From positions 106,885,606 to 106,949,605 of the forward strand of contig CM069441.1 of assembly GCA_035610835.1 (NCBI GenBank): DNA of 64,000 nucleotides, read 5' to 3'. Each line of letters begins with the position of its first letter. The first letter of the stretch is position 1. Below, piece by piece: positions 27,501-35,744 of the stretch. This stretch comes from Ophiura sarsii. Lineage: Eukaryota; Echinodermata; Ophiuroidea; Amphilepidida; Ophiuridae. The notes under the pieces are model-generated. The model saw only the letters and a list, made by a program, of their open reading frames with translations, did not search any database and was not told where the DNA came from. Position numbers and translations under genes: made by a program.

Positions 27501-29415
27501 TTTCTTTTGTGACCTATCGCTATCAGTTTATTCTTTTCATTTTTCAGATTGAGAAGTTACGTATGAAGGTGCTAGAAAGGCAACAGCATTATGAGAGCCT
27601 CAACGCCAGAGCTATGAGACAGGTGGGTCTTCATTGTAATATTTGTCTCACATTTTGAAGAGAAATCTTGTTTGAGTATTTCAATTTCCATTCCCTAAAC
27701 TGACATGATATGTTTTTGAAATATGCAGAGAGTATGTACTTAATAATTTGTGAATTGTTTTTCCTTAGACAGCCACTTGTTGTGGTTTGTCTCGTTCTGT
27801 GTATCCGTCTCTTTGTTGGCTGTGTCTTCTTATGCTCTCATTTGTCTCGTTTGCATTTGTTTTTTGTTTTTTTGTCCTGTTTTTGTTTTGTCATGTTGTG
27901 TCTCGTTTCATTTTGCTATGAAGTCCAGACATACCAAACTAAATTATCATTCGTTGTTTTAGGGTCCCCATATAGCGATAATTACCAAATTTCTCTCACA
28001 AGACCTCCAAATACCCAAGAGGCTCAATGTCAAAAGTTTTCAATAAAGTAAACAAGTTTACATTTTGACCTCCAAAGTATATACACATCCAAAACCCTTA
28101 TTGGACATGCTGAAAAGCAATTAACCTCATGATAACCTTTTGCAGTTGAGCTGGCCATGAAAAAGACGCCAATGTAGGTCAAAGTATACAGATATTTTTG
28201 GATGTTATATATTTTCACTGATTTGGAGTAACGCCACTTCAAGATGATATTGTGGGTTAATTGTGAATTGTGAATATTCGGGCATTCAAAAAAATGTATA
28301 ATACAATAGATTCTAAAAACATGGTAATGCAATACTGGTGTTGACAAGGCTTAAAAGAGGGTGCTTACAGGGGTTGGCAACACTCAAAATTAGCCTTGAT
28401 AGGTGTGTGATTATAGATGAATGTTTGAATATAATTGCTATGTACTCCATTCTCTCTGTCCCATCCAGATGAAAGTGCTAGAAAGCAACTGGAAGAAAGC
28501 AGAGGCTGAAATTTACCGTCTGGATGAGATATTTGATAAATGCAAGCAGGTATGTAGTTGTGCGATAGGCTTTTATGACAGGTATTCATGATGTAGGTAA
28601 AGAGTAAACAGGTTCGCCGTTGGAGCAGTCTATGATTATTTATAAATATTTCGGTTCTGAAGAAGTTTGAGCATAATCCTGACGAATACTTAGTTTTAAA
28701 CTTGTCTGACGGCATACCCATTAAAATATACTCAGGTATGTAGTGGTGATGAGTATCGTTAGATTCAACATTGACTAGGGCTACAAGGGTGATAAGTTTG
28801 CATCAACACATCAAATGCAATTATATATAATCAAATTATATGTACAGTGCAAGTACATTGGTGCTACCTTCATGTGATTACAAATTAGCCTCTTAAAATT
28901 TCTATTAAAGAATAGATCTGTACAATACATATGACATTTAGAAGGGTATTCATACCCTTTGTATTTGTTGAAAGGAATTTTTCAGATGTTTTGAGCATCT
29001 GCACAGTCAGAAACAATATCATACTGTAAAAGCCAATATTTTCGCGTAAAGATATTTTCGCGCATTTTGGTATCATAGACATTTCGTGAATTGTTTTTTT
29101 CGCGGGCGACTTTCAGGATGCACTGCATGAATGTTGAAAACAATATTTTCGCGTGTTATAATTTTCGCGGAAAAAGATTTTGCGCGAAAGGCGCGAAAAT
29201 AATACCACCGCGAATATTTCAGCTTTTACAGTATATCAAAGATGATATTATACTGAAGCATGATTTTATTACCAAGTGCATACCTGATCTGTTATGAAAT
29301 ATTTTCTGATCATTTGTTTATTTGTCTGTTTGTCTGTATACAGCTTATGCAAACACTGCCAGAGTCAGAAGATGAAGATACCAGCTTGAGGTCACTGAGA
29401 GAAGTTTTTCAATAA
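3507..29415 (+). CDS. SPAG5: SPAG5/astrin-like spindle and kinetochore protein, 19 coding exons
   Basis: The joined exons, listed separately, give an uninterrupted frame of 1412 codons plus stop; every junction is GT-AG. Human SPAG5 has 1193 residues. Residues 1-600 are low-complexity and rich in Thr-Pro. From about residue 597 to 1028 the protein is a heptad-rich coiled coil. A Ser-rich linker follows (about 1029-1160), then a second coiled coil to the C-terminus. The match to astrin rests on order of regions, the segment SLLDHLETASISNQLLRREV at the start of the coil, and the C-terminal segment EIYRLDEIFDKCKQLMQTLP, which parallels the end of human astrin. Astrin binds spindle microtubules and kinetochores and protects sister-chromatid cohesion; that role is inferred by homology. 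Exons at the far 5' side are non-coding and not located. The alternative is another mitotic coiled-coil protein of similar layout. Confidence 0.72.
4321..4636. mobile_element. 316-bp miniature inverted-repeat element
   Basis: The terminal repeat ACACTGCAAATTATGAG (4321-4337) extends to about 25 bp with one mismatch at the right end, 4612-4636. Subterminal DNA holds several GTTTACTTTT copies in both orientations. The element ends only 42 bp before the exon 2 acceptor splice junction. Target duplication is not clear. Confidence 0.8.
4679..4893 (+). CDS. SPAG5: SPAG5-like coding exon 2, Thr-Pro-rich basic segment
   Basis: Follows acceptor GCAAATAG, begins in phase 0 and ends in phase 2 at donor GTAAAT. 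It encodes about 71 residues with seven Thr-Pro dipeptides (including CTPVRRP and RTPGRK) and many Lys and Arg. No fold is expected; likely a phosphoregulated, basic tail. Confidence 0.75.
4903..5025. repeat. Degenerate GTGAATACTGCAAAA short tandem repeat
   Basis: Units of about 10-17 bp built from AATACTGCAAA and GTGAATA recur irregularly, directly after the exon 2 donor. Confidence 0.7.
5088..5175. repeat. Dispersed repeat, copy 1
   Basis: Shares TGTGATGAA..ACTACA and GCAGAACAGTTA segments with 7737-7860 and 55925-56125. Short and diverged; no ends defined. Confidence 0.55.
5397..5523 (+). CDS. SPAG5: SPAG5-like coding exon 3
   Basis: Acceptor TTGATAG, donor GTATGT; enters in phase 2 and leaves in phase 0. 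Encodes 42 residues plus a split Arg, with a short amphipathic helix rich in Met, Lys and Glu (EDMADKILKEEMKMVCQEMK). Confidence 0.72.
6196..7562 (+). CDS. SPAG5: SPAG5-like coding exon 4, large Thr-Pro repeat exon
   Basis: The largest exon: 1367 bp, phase 0 in, phase 2 out at donor GTAAGT. It covers residues 141-595. From 6634 to 6993 there are ten tandem 36-bp units encoding the consensus MTPIRHADMSSE, all exactly in register. Looser copies continue to about 7515 (for example GCGMTPARLTDSG). About 20 Thr-Pro sites fall in this exon, and some 13 have Arg or Lys two residues after the Pro, the full CDK consensus. The acceptor ACAACAG has a weak pyrimidine tract, but the frame is open from the first base. 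Confidence 0.8.
6634..6993 (+). repeat. Ten-copy 36-bp coding minisatellite
   Basis: Units start with ATGACACC or a variant at 6634, 6670, 6706, 6742, 6778, 6814, 6850, 6886, 6922 and 6958, an unbroken 36-bp period. Every unit keeps the Thr-Pro pair. Differences cluster at a few residues (Val/Ile, Asp/Asn/Glu), consistent with expansion by replication slippage plus selection on the motif. Confidence 0.95.
7737..7860. repeat. Dispersed repeat, copy 2
   Basis: Related to 5088-5175 and 55925-56125 (ATTTCTTTTGC, then CAAAACAGTTAAA and CAAATTAATCG). Lies just left of the 2.05-kb inverted-repeat element. Confidence 0.55.
7897..9943. mobile_element. 2.05-kb TA-flanked inverted-repeat element
   Basis: GACGTTATTCGTAATTGGCG at 7897 has its exact complement ending at 9943, with TA on both outer sides; similarity continues raggedly to CAAAAGAGGG. 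It fills most of the intron between exons 4 and 5. A TA(CA)GGGTG box followed by CAAAA recurs at about 8304, 8471, 8674 and 8857. No transposase frame is intact, so it is non-autonomous or decayed. Confidence 0.75.
10147..10372 (+). CDS. SPAG5: SPAG5-like coding exon 5, start of coiled coil
   Basis: Acceptor TTGCTACAG; enters in phase 2 and leaves in phase 0 at an atypical but GT donor (GTTGGT). The 75 residues open the heptad-rich region. The segment SLLDHLETASISNQLLRREV resembles the astrin region where its coiled coil begins. Confidence 0.78.
11424..11513 (+). CDS. SPAG5: SPAG5-like coding exon 6
   Basis: Acceptor CAATGCAG, donor GTGAGT, phase 0 at both ends, 30 residues. Heptad pattern continues (LEKDVEDLMCQIGEQMMQIG). 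Confidence 0.78.
11636..11987. mobile_element. hAT-like miniature element
   Basis: Ends CAGGCTTTCTCAACT and AGTTGAAAAAGCCTTG are imperfect inverted repeats. GTAGACC flanks both ends (8 bp with one mismatch if extended), as expected for hAT insertion. In the intron between exons 6 and 7. Confidence 0.6.
12338..12457 (+). CDS. SPAG5: SPAG5-like coding exon 7
   Basis: Acceptor CTATTTAG, donor GTAAAT, phase 0 at both ends, 40 residues. Gln- and Glu-rich coiled coil. Confidence 0.77.
12490..12852. mobile_element. TTAGGCC-ended foldback, copy a
   Basis: Left end TTAGGGCTAAAA and right end TTTTTTAGGCC flank a stem GTTTGATTGGCGTAAC that is repeated as its complement at 12819-12834. The internal GGGTCGGTCGGG is shared with four other copies in the window. 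Confidence 0.75.
13503..13600 (+). other. tRNA-derived sequence (pseudo-tRNA or SINE head)
   Basis: Contains an A-box-like TAGCTCAATCGATAAGAGCG and a perfect B box GGTTCGAATCC (13568-13578), followed by a T run at 13591-13600 that could end Pol III transcription. The acceptor stem and T stem do not pair well, so a working tRNA is unlikely. Confidence 0.6.
13947..14090 (+). CDS. SPAG5: SPAG5-like coding exon 8
   Basis: Acceptor TTTCCAAG, donor GTGAGC, phase 0 at both ends, 48 residues of coiled coil. Confidence 0.77.
14588..15474. mobile_element. 887-bp non-autonomous hAT element
   Basis: Ends CAGGCTAGGAAATAAG and CTTATTTCCTAGGTTG are inverted repeats. ATAAAGAT is duplicated exactly at 14580-14587 and 15475-15482, the 8-bp target duplication of hAT elements. 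Inside are repeated CCAGGGGCCGTTT motifs on the left and GGGCGCC clusters on the right. No transposase frame. In the intron between exons 8 and 9. Confidence 0.88.
16179..16268 (+). CDS. SPAG5: SPAG5-like coding exon 9
   Basis: Acceptor TTATTTTAG, donor GTATGT, phase 0 at both ends, 30 residues. The preceding intron of about 2.1 kb carries a hAT-like element. Confidence 0.76.
16542..16991. mobile_element. TTAGGCC-ended foldback, copy b
   Basis: TTAGGCCTAA at both ends, and a stem close to copy a (TTTGATTGACCTGAC on the left, complement of CCAATCAAAC on the right). Internal text parallels copy a (AAATCACCTGCT, GACAGCGGTACA). In the intron between exons 9 and 10. Confidence 0.75.
17081..17172 (+). 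CDS. SPAG5: SPAG5-like coding exon 10
   Basis: Acceptor CTTTGCCAG, donor GTAAGT, phase 0 in and phase 2 out. The 30 residues include a Gln- and Glu-rich helix (KEMENQLHQLEQKCQ). Confidence 0.77.
17232..18083. mobile_element. TTAA-flanked AGGGGCATTGAG element, with nested insertion
   Basis: AGGGGCATTGAGAGA at the left and its complement at the right are bounded by TTAA, as in piggyBac- or Kolobok-type insertion. A second copy at 50998-51384 lacks the central 17400-17866 insert, which gives the empty-site structure. Confidence 0.82.
17400..17866 (-). mobile_element. tRNA-derived SINE nested in a TTAA element
   Basis: Read on the minus strand, the insert opens near 17854 with TGGCGCAGTCGG (A box) and a degenerate B box GAGTTCAATTT near 17766-17776. 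It runs through about 200 bp of non-tRNA body and reaches a TTAGGTTAGGTTAGG stretch at 17548-17563. The remaining 17400-17545 is unassigned. It interrupts a TTTCGATAT/ATATCGAAA palindrome that is intact in the 51-kb copy. Confidence 0.65.
18956..19142 (+). CDS. SPAG5: SPAG5-like coding exon 11
   Basis: Acceptor CAATTTCAG, donor GTATTT; phase 2 in, phase 0 out. 62 residues of coiled coil (for example QQAQLDSQAAELESLGAQQ). Confidence 0.78.
19787..19962 (+). CDS. SPAG5: SPAG5-like coding exon 12
   Basis: Acceptor TCATCATAG, donor GTGTGT; phase 0 in, phase 2 out. 58 residues, strongly charged coiled coil. Confidence 0.78.
20248..20419 (+). CDS. SPAG5: SPAG5-like coding exon 13, end of first coiled coil
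   Basis: Acceptor CTTTGCAG; phase 2 in, phase 0 out at a weak donor GTCAGT. 57 residues. If the weak donor is skipped the frame reads on to a stop at 20629 within low-complexity DNA, so an intron-retaining truncated product is conceivable. Confidence 0.75.
20523..20989. mobile_element. TTAGGCC-ended foldback, copy h
   Basis: Left end CTAAGGCAAAAA and right end TTGGCCTAA flank the stem TTGTTATGTTGTCCTCGAC, matched by its complement near 20950-20970. The centre is mostly CAGATTTTTTT repeats. Confidence 0.8.
21008..21189. repeat. 180-bp near-perfect hairpin
   Basis: Arms of about 60 bp (for example ATTCTAAGGTTCTTGTTT with its complement near 21145-21170) pair almost completely. The centre is itself palindromic: GGGATTGCCCC pairs with GGGGCAATCCC around CGAGGGGGCGGCACGCCCCC. 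It adjoins foldback h in the intron between exons 13 and 14. Confidence 0.85.
22974..23171. repeat. GATCAGTTCCAAA miniature element, copy 1
   Basis: Terminal repeat GATCAGTTCCAAACTGGC on the left pairs with CCAATTTGGAACTGATC on the right. The centre (TTGCGCTTGTTGCCTGCAG, CTTCTGTATTCATTCGC) is shared with copies near 27.1, 44.2 and 53.7 kb. Confidence 0.75.
23658..24169 (+). CDS. SPAG5: SPAG5-like coding exon 14, Ser-rich linker with SKIP motif
   Basis: Acceptor CATTGCAG; phase 0 in, phase 2 out at GTATGT; about 170 residues. Most is Ser-, Thr- and Asn-rich and probably disordered. The tetrapeptide SKIP at 23988-23999, followed by VKQTDS, fits the SxIP consensus for EB-family plus-end proteins. 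The last 40 residues (GQMRALFGLVLKGLVV onward) return to helix and open the second coiled coil. Confidence 0.8.
25074..25308 (+). CDS. SPAG5: SPAG5-like coding exon 15
   Basis: Acceptor ATTACACAG, donor GTGAGT; phase 2 in, phase 0 out. 78 residues of coiled coil (for example LEQNLQYAEQRVHGMAENLA). Confidence 0.79.
25400..26120. repeat. Direct repeat pair within one intron
   Basis: About 80 bp at 25400-25490 (GGGCAAGAAATTGTATTG, then TTCAAAGGCAAATGG) recurs at 26045-26120 with scattered changes. The intron between exons 15 and 16 holds both; the roughly 550 bp between them is otherwise unassigned. Confidence 0.75.
26263..26442 (+). CDS. SPAG5: SPAG5-like coding exon 16
   Basis: Acceptor CCAATATAG, donor GTAAGG, phase 0 at both ends, 60 residues. 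The exon is more GC-rich than its surroundings. Confidence 0.79.
26966..27230. repeat. GATCAGTTCCAAA miniature element, copy 2
   Basis: Left AATCAGTTCCAAATTGGC, right CCAATTTGGAAGTGATC, with the family centre. The right terminal segment is locally duplicated (27179-27223). Confidence 0.72.
27548..27622 (+). CDS. SPAG5: SPAG5-like coding exon 17
   Basis: Acceptor TTTTTCAG, donor GTGGGT, phase 0, 25 residues. Its segment MKVLER is repeated almost exactly at the start of the next exon. Confidence 0.78.
28469..28549 (+). CDS. SPAG5: SPAG5-like coding exon 18
   Basis: Acceptor CCCATCCAG, donor GTATGT, phase 0, 27 residues. EIYRLDEIFDKCKQ parallels the Leu-Asp-Asp-Ile segment near the end of human astrin. 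Confidence 0.79.
29021..29234. mobile_element. TTCGCG-rich miniature element, copy 1
   Basis: ATACTGTAAAAGC at 29021 and GCTTTTACAGTAT ending 29234 are perfect inverted repeats. Both arms are dense in ATTTTCGCG. A near-identical copy lies at 46529-46740. In the last SPAG5-like intron. Confidence 0.85.
29344..29415 (+). CDS. SPAG5: SPAG5-like coding exon 19 (stop)
   Basis: Acceptor CTGTATACAG. Encodes 23 residues with an acidic patch (ESEDEDTS) and ends SLREVFQ before TAA 29413-29415. A weak ATTAAA poly(A)-signal candidate lies at 29556; the true transcript end is not clear. Confidence 0.78.
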   Translation, partial: LMQTLPESEDEDTSLRSLREVFQ

Positions 29416-29735
29416 TGAACCCACTCACCGGGTCTAGCGATCGACACTGGTAAAGGTTTACACACAAACCACCATTTCTAATTTGATCGCTGGGTGCTAA
29501 TTTCAGGGATACTTTAAAAATAACTAATTGAAACACACGTTTGAGTGAAGGAACTATTAAACATGGGTAAATTTGTGGTTTGGGAGCTGCAAATTATTAG
29601 TCTTCTGTAAATCCCAAAATGTTTAGTGTTGACCGTATTGTGCATGTACACTGCCGCGCATAAGTATTTCCCCCTCTGGAAGATTGCAAGTTATCACTGT
29701 GTTATCGACAAAGTATTAAACCATCAGACCCAATT

Positions 29736-31107
29736 AGTGGATATGTGCCTTGTCACTATTATTATTATTATAAGCTTATATACATACACTGCCGCGCATA
29801 AGTATTTCCCCCTCTGGAAGATTGCAAGTTATCACTGTGTTGTCGACAAAGTATTAAACCATCAGACCCAATTACCATTTCATTGTGTTCATTGTACATT
29901 TTATACCAATAAATTCATGTTTCCTATTCAGATTCATGATTTAAAAGCATTACAATTCATGATTTTATCGAGCAAGTCAAAATTCCAATGTAAAATCGCC
30001 GTAGTAAATCACCTCATGAATATCAATTAGCTCATTATCGGCAGTGTAACACTATGGGAATTTTCAACTGAGACTCAACTAGTGATGGAAAACTCCATGT
30101 GCAGAAATGTATAAATGATAATTGGCATGCGCAGTTTATTGGAATACCTTCAGAAGGAACCATTTCAGCTAAAACAAGTTATTTTCTGACGTCGAATTAT
30201 GTTTTTGGCAGAAATTCATCTTTTTTAAACCAAATCATATCGGGCCTTAATAATGCAAATTCGGCAAGTTAAAAAAGCACCGGGGACCCATTGACTGTAA
30301 ATAAGTACTGTTAGAAGATGGACACAATAAGTATCCTATTCATCTGATTTGAATAGGTAGTCTAGCTCCTTATTGTTTGGGATTGAGAAGAGACGGTGGC
30401 ATAGTAAAAAAAGGATTTATTATGTCTTGGTATGTTGTTTATTGAGCGGTCCTTTGTGACGATGAAATAGTGGGAAACTCTACAGCTTTGAATCATTCTA
30501 TTGATAACGTGGTTTGTTAGGTCACTGGAGTAAATAGGTCAATGAACTATGTGCATGCACACTTTATAATTTTGCTGGTTCTCCATGTTATTTCAGCCCG
30601 ATTGTATTGAAAATAATTTTAGATAAATATCTGCCAAAAACATAAACTGTCGTCACAAAAATAACTTTTTTAAGCTGGAATGGTTCCTTCTGAAGGGAAT
30701 TCCAATAAACTGCGCATGCCAATTATCATTTATAAATGTCTGCACATGAAGTTTTCCATCACCAGTTGATCTCAGTTGAAAATTCCCATAGCGTTACACT
30801 GCCGATAATGAGCTAATTCATATTCATGAGGTGATTTACTACGGCGATTTTACATTGGAATTTTGACTTGCTCGATAAAATCATGAATTTTAATGCTTTT
30901 AAATCATGAATCTGAATAGGAAACATGAATTTATTGGTATAAAATGTACAATGAACACAATGAAATGGTAATTGGGTCTGATGGTTTAATACTTTGTCGA
31001 CAACACAGTGATAACTTGCAATCTTCCAGAGGGGGAAATACTTATGCGCGGCAGTGTATGTATATAAGCTTATAATAATAATAATAGTGACAAGGCACAT
31101 ATCCACT
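29736..31107. mobile_element. 1.37-kb foldback element
   Basis: Arms of about 508 and 510 bp (29736-30243 and 30598-31107) are complementary with few mismatches around a loop of about 354 bp. Outer ends read AGTGGATATGTGCC and its complement. About 90 bp of the internal left-arm sequence (CACTGCCGCGCATAAG onward) is duplicated directly just outside the left end, at 29648-29735. The mirror open frames are non-coding. Confidence 0.88.
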
Positions 31108-31790
31108 CTAAATAAGAGCGCTCAAGGCACAAACATAAAATACACTATAAATAAAAAATGATAAACAACAACAACAAAACTACTTAATTATTACAAATGT
31201 CTCAGACATCAGATGTGTTTTCAACAGTTTTTTGAAGATTGTAACAGTTTTTGCAGTTTTTATATGGATATGAAGTTCCGGAGCAAAAGATCTGTCTCCC
31301 CATTGGAAAAGGGATGCGCAAACATGTGTGCAGGGATATTGAGATGAAAGAAAAAGCAGGTACCTGGGTTCCCACCCAAAAAGTATTTTGAGACCCAGGT
31401 ACAAAAAACACACCCCTACTGTAAGATAAGTATTTCATATGCATATTAATTGTAAATAAGTTGTATCTACTTTAAAGAATTGTAAATATGTAAATTGCAT
31501 GTATAAATAAATGTAAATGCATACTTCTAGACAGATTACAAGATTAGAGCTGAAACGGAAGGTAAAGAAAACAGCAAAACTTGTCTCACTTTGGACAAAT
31601 TCAATTGAGGATACCATTTATATTCTGTATAATGCATCTGGCACCCTTTTTAATCAAGGATACAATGATCAAGCTATGGCCTTGTATAGTTCAGGGTTGT
31701 CACTAGACGGATCTTAGTACCAGCTAAATGTTCCAGTCACCAACACTGACATTTCCTTGAGCATGTTGAGTGCCGGTTGTTCAGCCTAGA

Positions 31791-32222
31791 TACCATATTA
31801 TCCCTATTAAGCGTCCGTGCCCTTATAAATGCCCAACCCCATTTTCCCCAATGACTACCAAAAAGTCACTAATAAGCGCCCATATTTTAAGCCACTGTAG
31901 CCCAAAGTAAAGTAGTGTTTGAAGGTCCTGGCATCAACAAACATATTGGCAATCGTGGTTTCCTCAGTGCTACATAAATTAAAACAATTATTAATAGACT
32001 CTTCGCTTGTTCTAGTCACATAAGCAAACATTGAATTACTGTTATTTGCGTACAAAACTATCATGTTGAAAGGTTACATTTCGTTGCCATTGCACATAAT
32101 ATTATCGCTTCATTGGGGGTTTTCAACGGTCTCATTACATGATGTCATTGTTCAGATGGGCTTCAATTTTGCTTGTGACTGCCCAACATGACTTAGCTAA
32201 ACGCCCTGGGCTAATATGGTAC
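31791..32222. repeat. Possible weak inverted-repeat element
   Basis: TACCATATTATCCC on the left and GGGCTAATATGGTA on the right are imperfect inverted repeats, and AAGCG/CGCC text extends the match. Nothing coding in between. Confidence 0.4.
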
Positions 32223-32688
32223 AGGTTATTCCTGACCGGTGCCAACTTGTGTAGTGACAGCCTTGGTAGTCTTATGTGTTAAGATAAGTGATGTAATGTA
32301 TAAATTAATTTATGACAATTTATGTCGTGCACAATTCCACCCATGAAGGACGCTCTAAGTGTTATAAGAATGACACCAAAATACAGTGAAGTACAATCAA
32401 ATGTAGAAAGGTCTACATGATATCATAATTAGTAAAATAGTAAGAGATAACTTAATTAGTGAAGCTTTCATCAAAAGTGTCTCTGGCAAATTGTTATAGA
32501 TTTCATTATTCTTCCCACAGACTGATATAATTAATAGAGATATTGGTGTGTTTGGTAGTACAATGTATTGTATACAAAGTAGTCACTTTTAATCAGATGC
32601 ACATTGTAGCATTTTGATTGTAACCTATTTTTAAACATTTTATAGCATTAAGTTTTTGGTATGGCATTAAGATTTTGTTGAAATAAAG

Positions 32689-32890
32689 TAGGGTAAAGTC
32701 GCCAGTTTTCGGTCAGCGCCTATTTTTGGTCACTTTCACCAAAATCGTGTAATTGCATTGGTCGTCGCCATTTTATAGCAATACCAGACATCAACTATGT
32801 GGCGTTTTTTTAGCCGTCAGTTTATAACAACGAGGTCATTTTTATTACACGATTTGGGCGAAGTGACCAAAAACTGGCGACTTTACCCTA
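32689..32890. mobile_element. 200-bp TA-flanked miniature element
   Basis: TAGGGTAAAGTCGCCAGTTT at the left and its near-complement at the right, with further internal pairing (TTGGTCACTT with AAGTGACCAA). TA at both edges. Confidence 0.85.
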
Positions 32891-33416
32891 TATGATGTTG
32901 AAAAGGGGAACCTTCTGTGGGTAGCCAAGTGGTTTTTTTTTATTAGTGTTTTAATTTATCAAAAGGTCTAATTGTGTGTAAACAAACATGATCTGATTTC
33001 AGGTGGGACTTACTTCTTTTGAACCCTTTATGTATACTATTGGCTCAATTCTGTAATATCTGTTCCTGTTACATAAAGATTTCATATGATTGTGCACATA
33101 CCAAAGAGACTTGCTGAAGTATGTTTTTGTAATATTCAAGGTTTTATCATTATCCTTTAATATCTTATCTATTTTAGCATTCATACTAAATAACTAAGGA
33201 CTATAATTGAAACAGCATTTATACCTTATACCATATGATTTTACTAAACTTTCAAGCAACCAAATTGTCAGTGTCTGTCTTATTGCAACGATGAACAAGA
33301 GGACGTTTTTTACAAATAATATTATGTCATTCATTTAATCCAATTGCAGACAAAATATCACTTGTGTGCAACACATTTTGAAAATAAAGTAGACCTTGTT
33401 AGCTCTTGACTTTGTG

Positions 33417-34351
33417 TATATAAAGTGCTCAAGAAAAGAAAGTCGTACACTTTGTTTAGGTCATTTAAAGTAACTTTCGATCATTATTTTACCAAACAGG
33501 CTAGATAGACATTTGGATAAATCTTTTCGGCACATTCTGATACCAAACATAACACCTAACAACCAAGATAAACCATGATTAGCACAATTTATAAAATTAG
33601 TCACTTTTCAAAAGTCACAAGTGCAAGCACATAAGCCGTATCAGTCCCGTATTGATCACTGCACATTTCCCCTCAATGCGCGGGCTAATTCAAATTCAAA
33701 GTATCATGCATGGGTGAGGGATATGAATGTAAAGGGATTTTTATGGAAAGGAAAATCAAATGCACTGTGTGTGATCGATTGTCCGCCGGTCAATCCTGGT
33801 TATAACAGTGTCACACACAGGGTGAACCTCACACACACCCATTTTCCTCCCGCATAGTGTATTGAAATGTGACTTTTAAAAAGTGACTAATTTTCTTTAA
33901 ATGGTGCTAATCATAGTGGTTTATCTTGCTAGGTGTTATGTTTGGTATCAAAATGTGCCTAAAAGATTCATCAAAATGTCTATCTAGCCTGTTTTGTAAA
34001 AAGATAATCGAAAGTTACTTTAAATGACCTAAGGCCAAATTAAAAAAAAAATATTTGTCTCACAGCTCCCGCGTACGTAAGTTAATTGATGCGCGTTAGA
34101 AGAAAAACCTCTTCTTTTTTTTCAAAAAAAGAACAAAAAACCAAAATGTCACCGATTTTTCAGATTTTCATTGATCACATCATTTTAAATACAAAAGGTC
34201 ACTTTTACAAGGATTTCAATATTTTATATTTAAAAAAAACAAAAAAACATTTCGCATTGGGTTTTGAAAAACTGAAGAGCTTGGAGACAAAAGATTTTTT
34301 AATATAGCCTAAACAAAGTGTGCGACTTTCTTTCGTTGAGCACTTTATATA
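33417..34351. mobile_element. 935-bp foldback element
   Basis: TATATAAAGTGCTCAA at the left is mirrored by TTGAGCACTTTATATA at the right, and arms of about 200 bp pair in blocks (for example TCATTTAAAGTAACTTTCGA with its complement near 34008-34028; the right arm is interrupted by an unpaired AT-rich segment). Confidence 0.8.
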
Positions 34352-35008
34352 TTAGATATTGGACAGGTTCATCTTTTGGCTGTTTAAGAAACACATAATT
34401 TATTAAAGTTACCGTTTTTATGTTGTTATTTCTATGATTGACAAGATAAGTCAAGGCCTTGGTCCCACATAACAAAATTTAAAACAAGATACACAATTTG
34501 TTATCTTTATTGTCATTTATCGTTGCTGTTCCGTCAAAACCATGTATTTTTTCATTAAAGTAAAGTATTACTTTATGTGTCCAGCGGCAAGAGCACTTAC
34601 AACGGTTTAATAGATTTGTGGCCCTTGAACATGTTTAGAGCAGACTGTCCAAAGGATATACTTAGAAAGCATAACTTTATACATGCTAAAGGGCCGGATG
34701 GAGATACAAGGTTTTTACAGAACAGCAACATTATGTTTTGATCATTACAATATTAACTGTAAGCAAAGTCAGCATAATTAAATTCCATGACATTTTGATA
34801 AATAGAAACATTGATTTCATTGTGTGTTGTTTCATGTGTCTGATGTACTTTTAGAAATTCCACAAATTTCCATTTCAAGATATTAATTAAACTTTATGTG
34901 CAGAGGCTACTGACCCATTCCGTAAGTATAAATATGTTCACAAAATTTAATACCTACCCAAGTTATAAATCATTTTATAAAGCTTACAAAATGAAGATGT
35001 CAACAAAT

Positions 35009-35249
35009 AGGCAATTATCCTGGGCACCCTGTAGCTGAAAGGAAAATCTATTTGCCCAGGCAACTATTGAGGGCGCAAGGTCTCGGGCAATTTGTGCAAT
35101 GACTGTAATACCAGACCGTAGGGCGACTAAACTTGGGATTGTTATTTATTAATAGCGTTATCTAATCTAAATTCGCCTTCAAATAGTTGCCTGGGTGAAT
35201 AGATTTTCTGCTTTTAGCTGCGGGGTGCTTGGGCTAATAATAGTCTTTG
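35009..35249. mobile_element. 240-bp miniature inverted-repeat element
   Basis: Arms of about 55 bp pair (for example GGAAAATCTATT with AATAGATTTTC, and CCCAGGCAACTATT with AATAGTTGCCTGGG). Confidence 0.75.
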
Positions 35250-35744
35250 CCCAAAAAATAACATAATCTCTAAAATCCTTGAAATGTCAATTCTATGGTG
35301 ACAACATGTTGACATGTCATTAGAAGTGGAAGGTCAGTTCAAATCATCCTTTGTAGTGTTGATTTTGCTGGTATTTTAAAACAAAATTGGATCAAAACTT
35401 ATCAACCAAACTTAACAAAAAAGGTTCGCATATACGAGGGTCATTCACTAAGTTCTACCTCCCTCATAACATCTCTAGAATGTCAGCCTCATGACATTTG
35501 TCACTTGGAATCCCTCCATTTAGTCCTGTATATTGCAGATCTCCTTCTTATGACAAGGCGGTTCTCGAACGGCACGTCTCGCCTGTTCATCAAAAGTGAC
35601 TTGAAAGAAATGATGATGAAACATATGATACAATGTAGCACTGTCACAGAGGTATGCATTGTAGTCAATGCAAGGGATGTAATGCCTTGAAAAATTGAAT
35701 CAACAAAAAGAACACACCAACCCCCTTCCCTACACCAAATCACA

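Noticed and set aside
27748..28051. Hydrophobic frames resembling membrane proteins
   Set aside because: T-rich intronic DNA gives Phe, Leu, Val and Cys codons; no initiation context or homology.
29626..31106. Mirror open frames of 134 and 97 codons
   Set aside because: They are the two arms of one foldback read in opposite directions; no coding signature.
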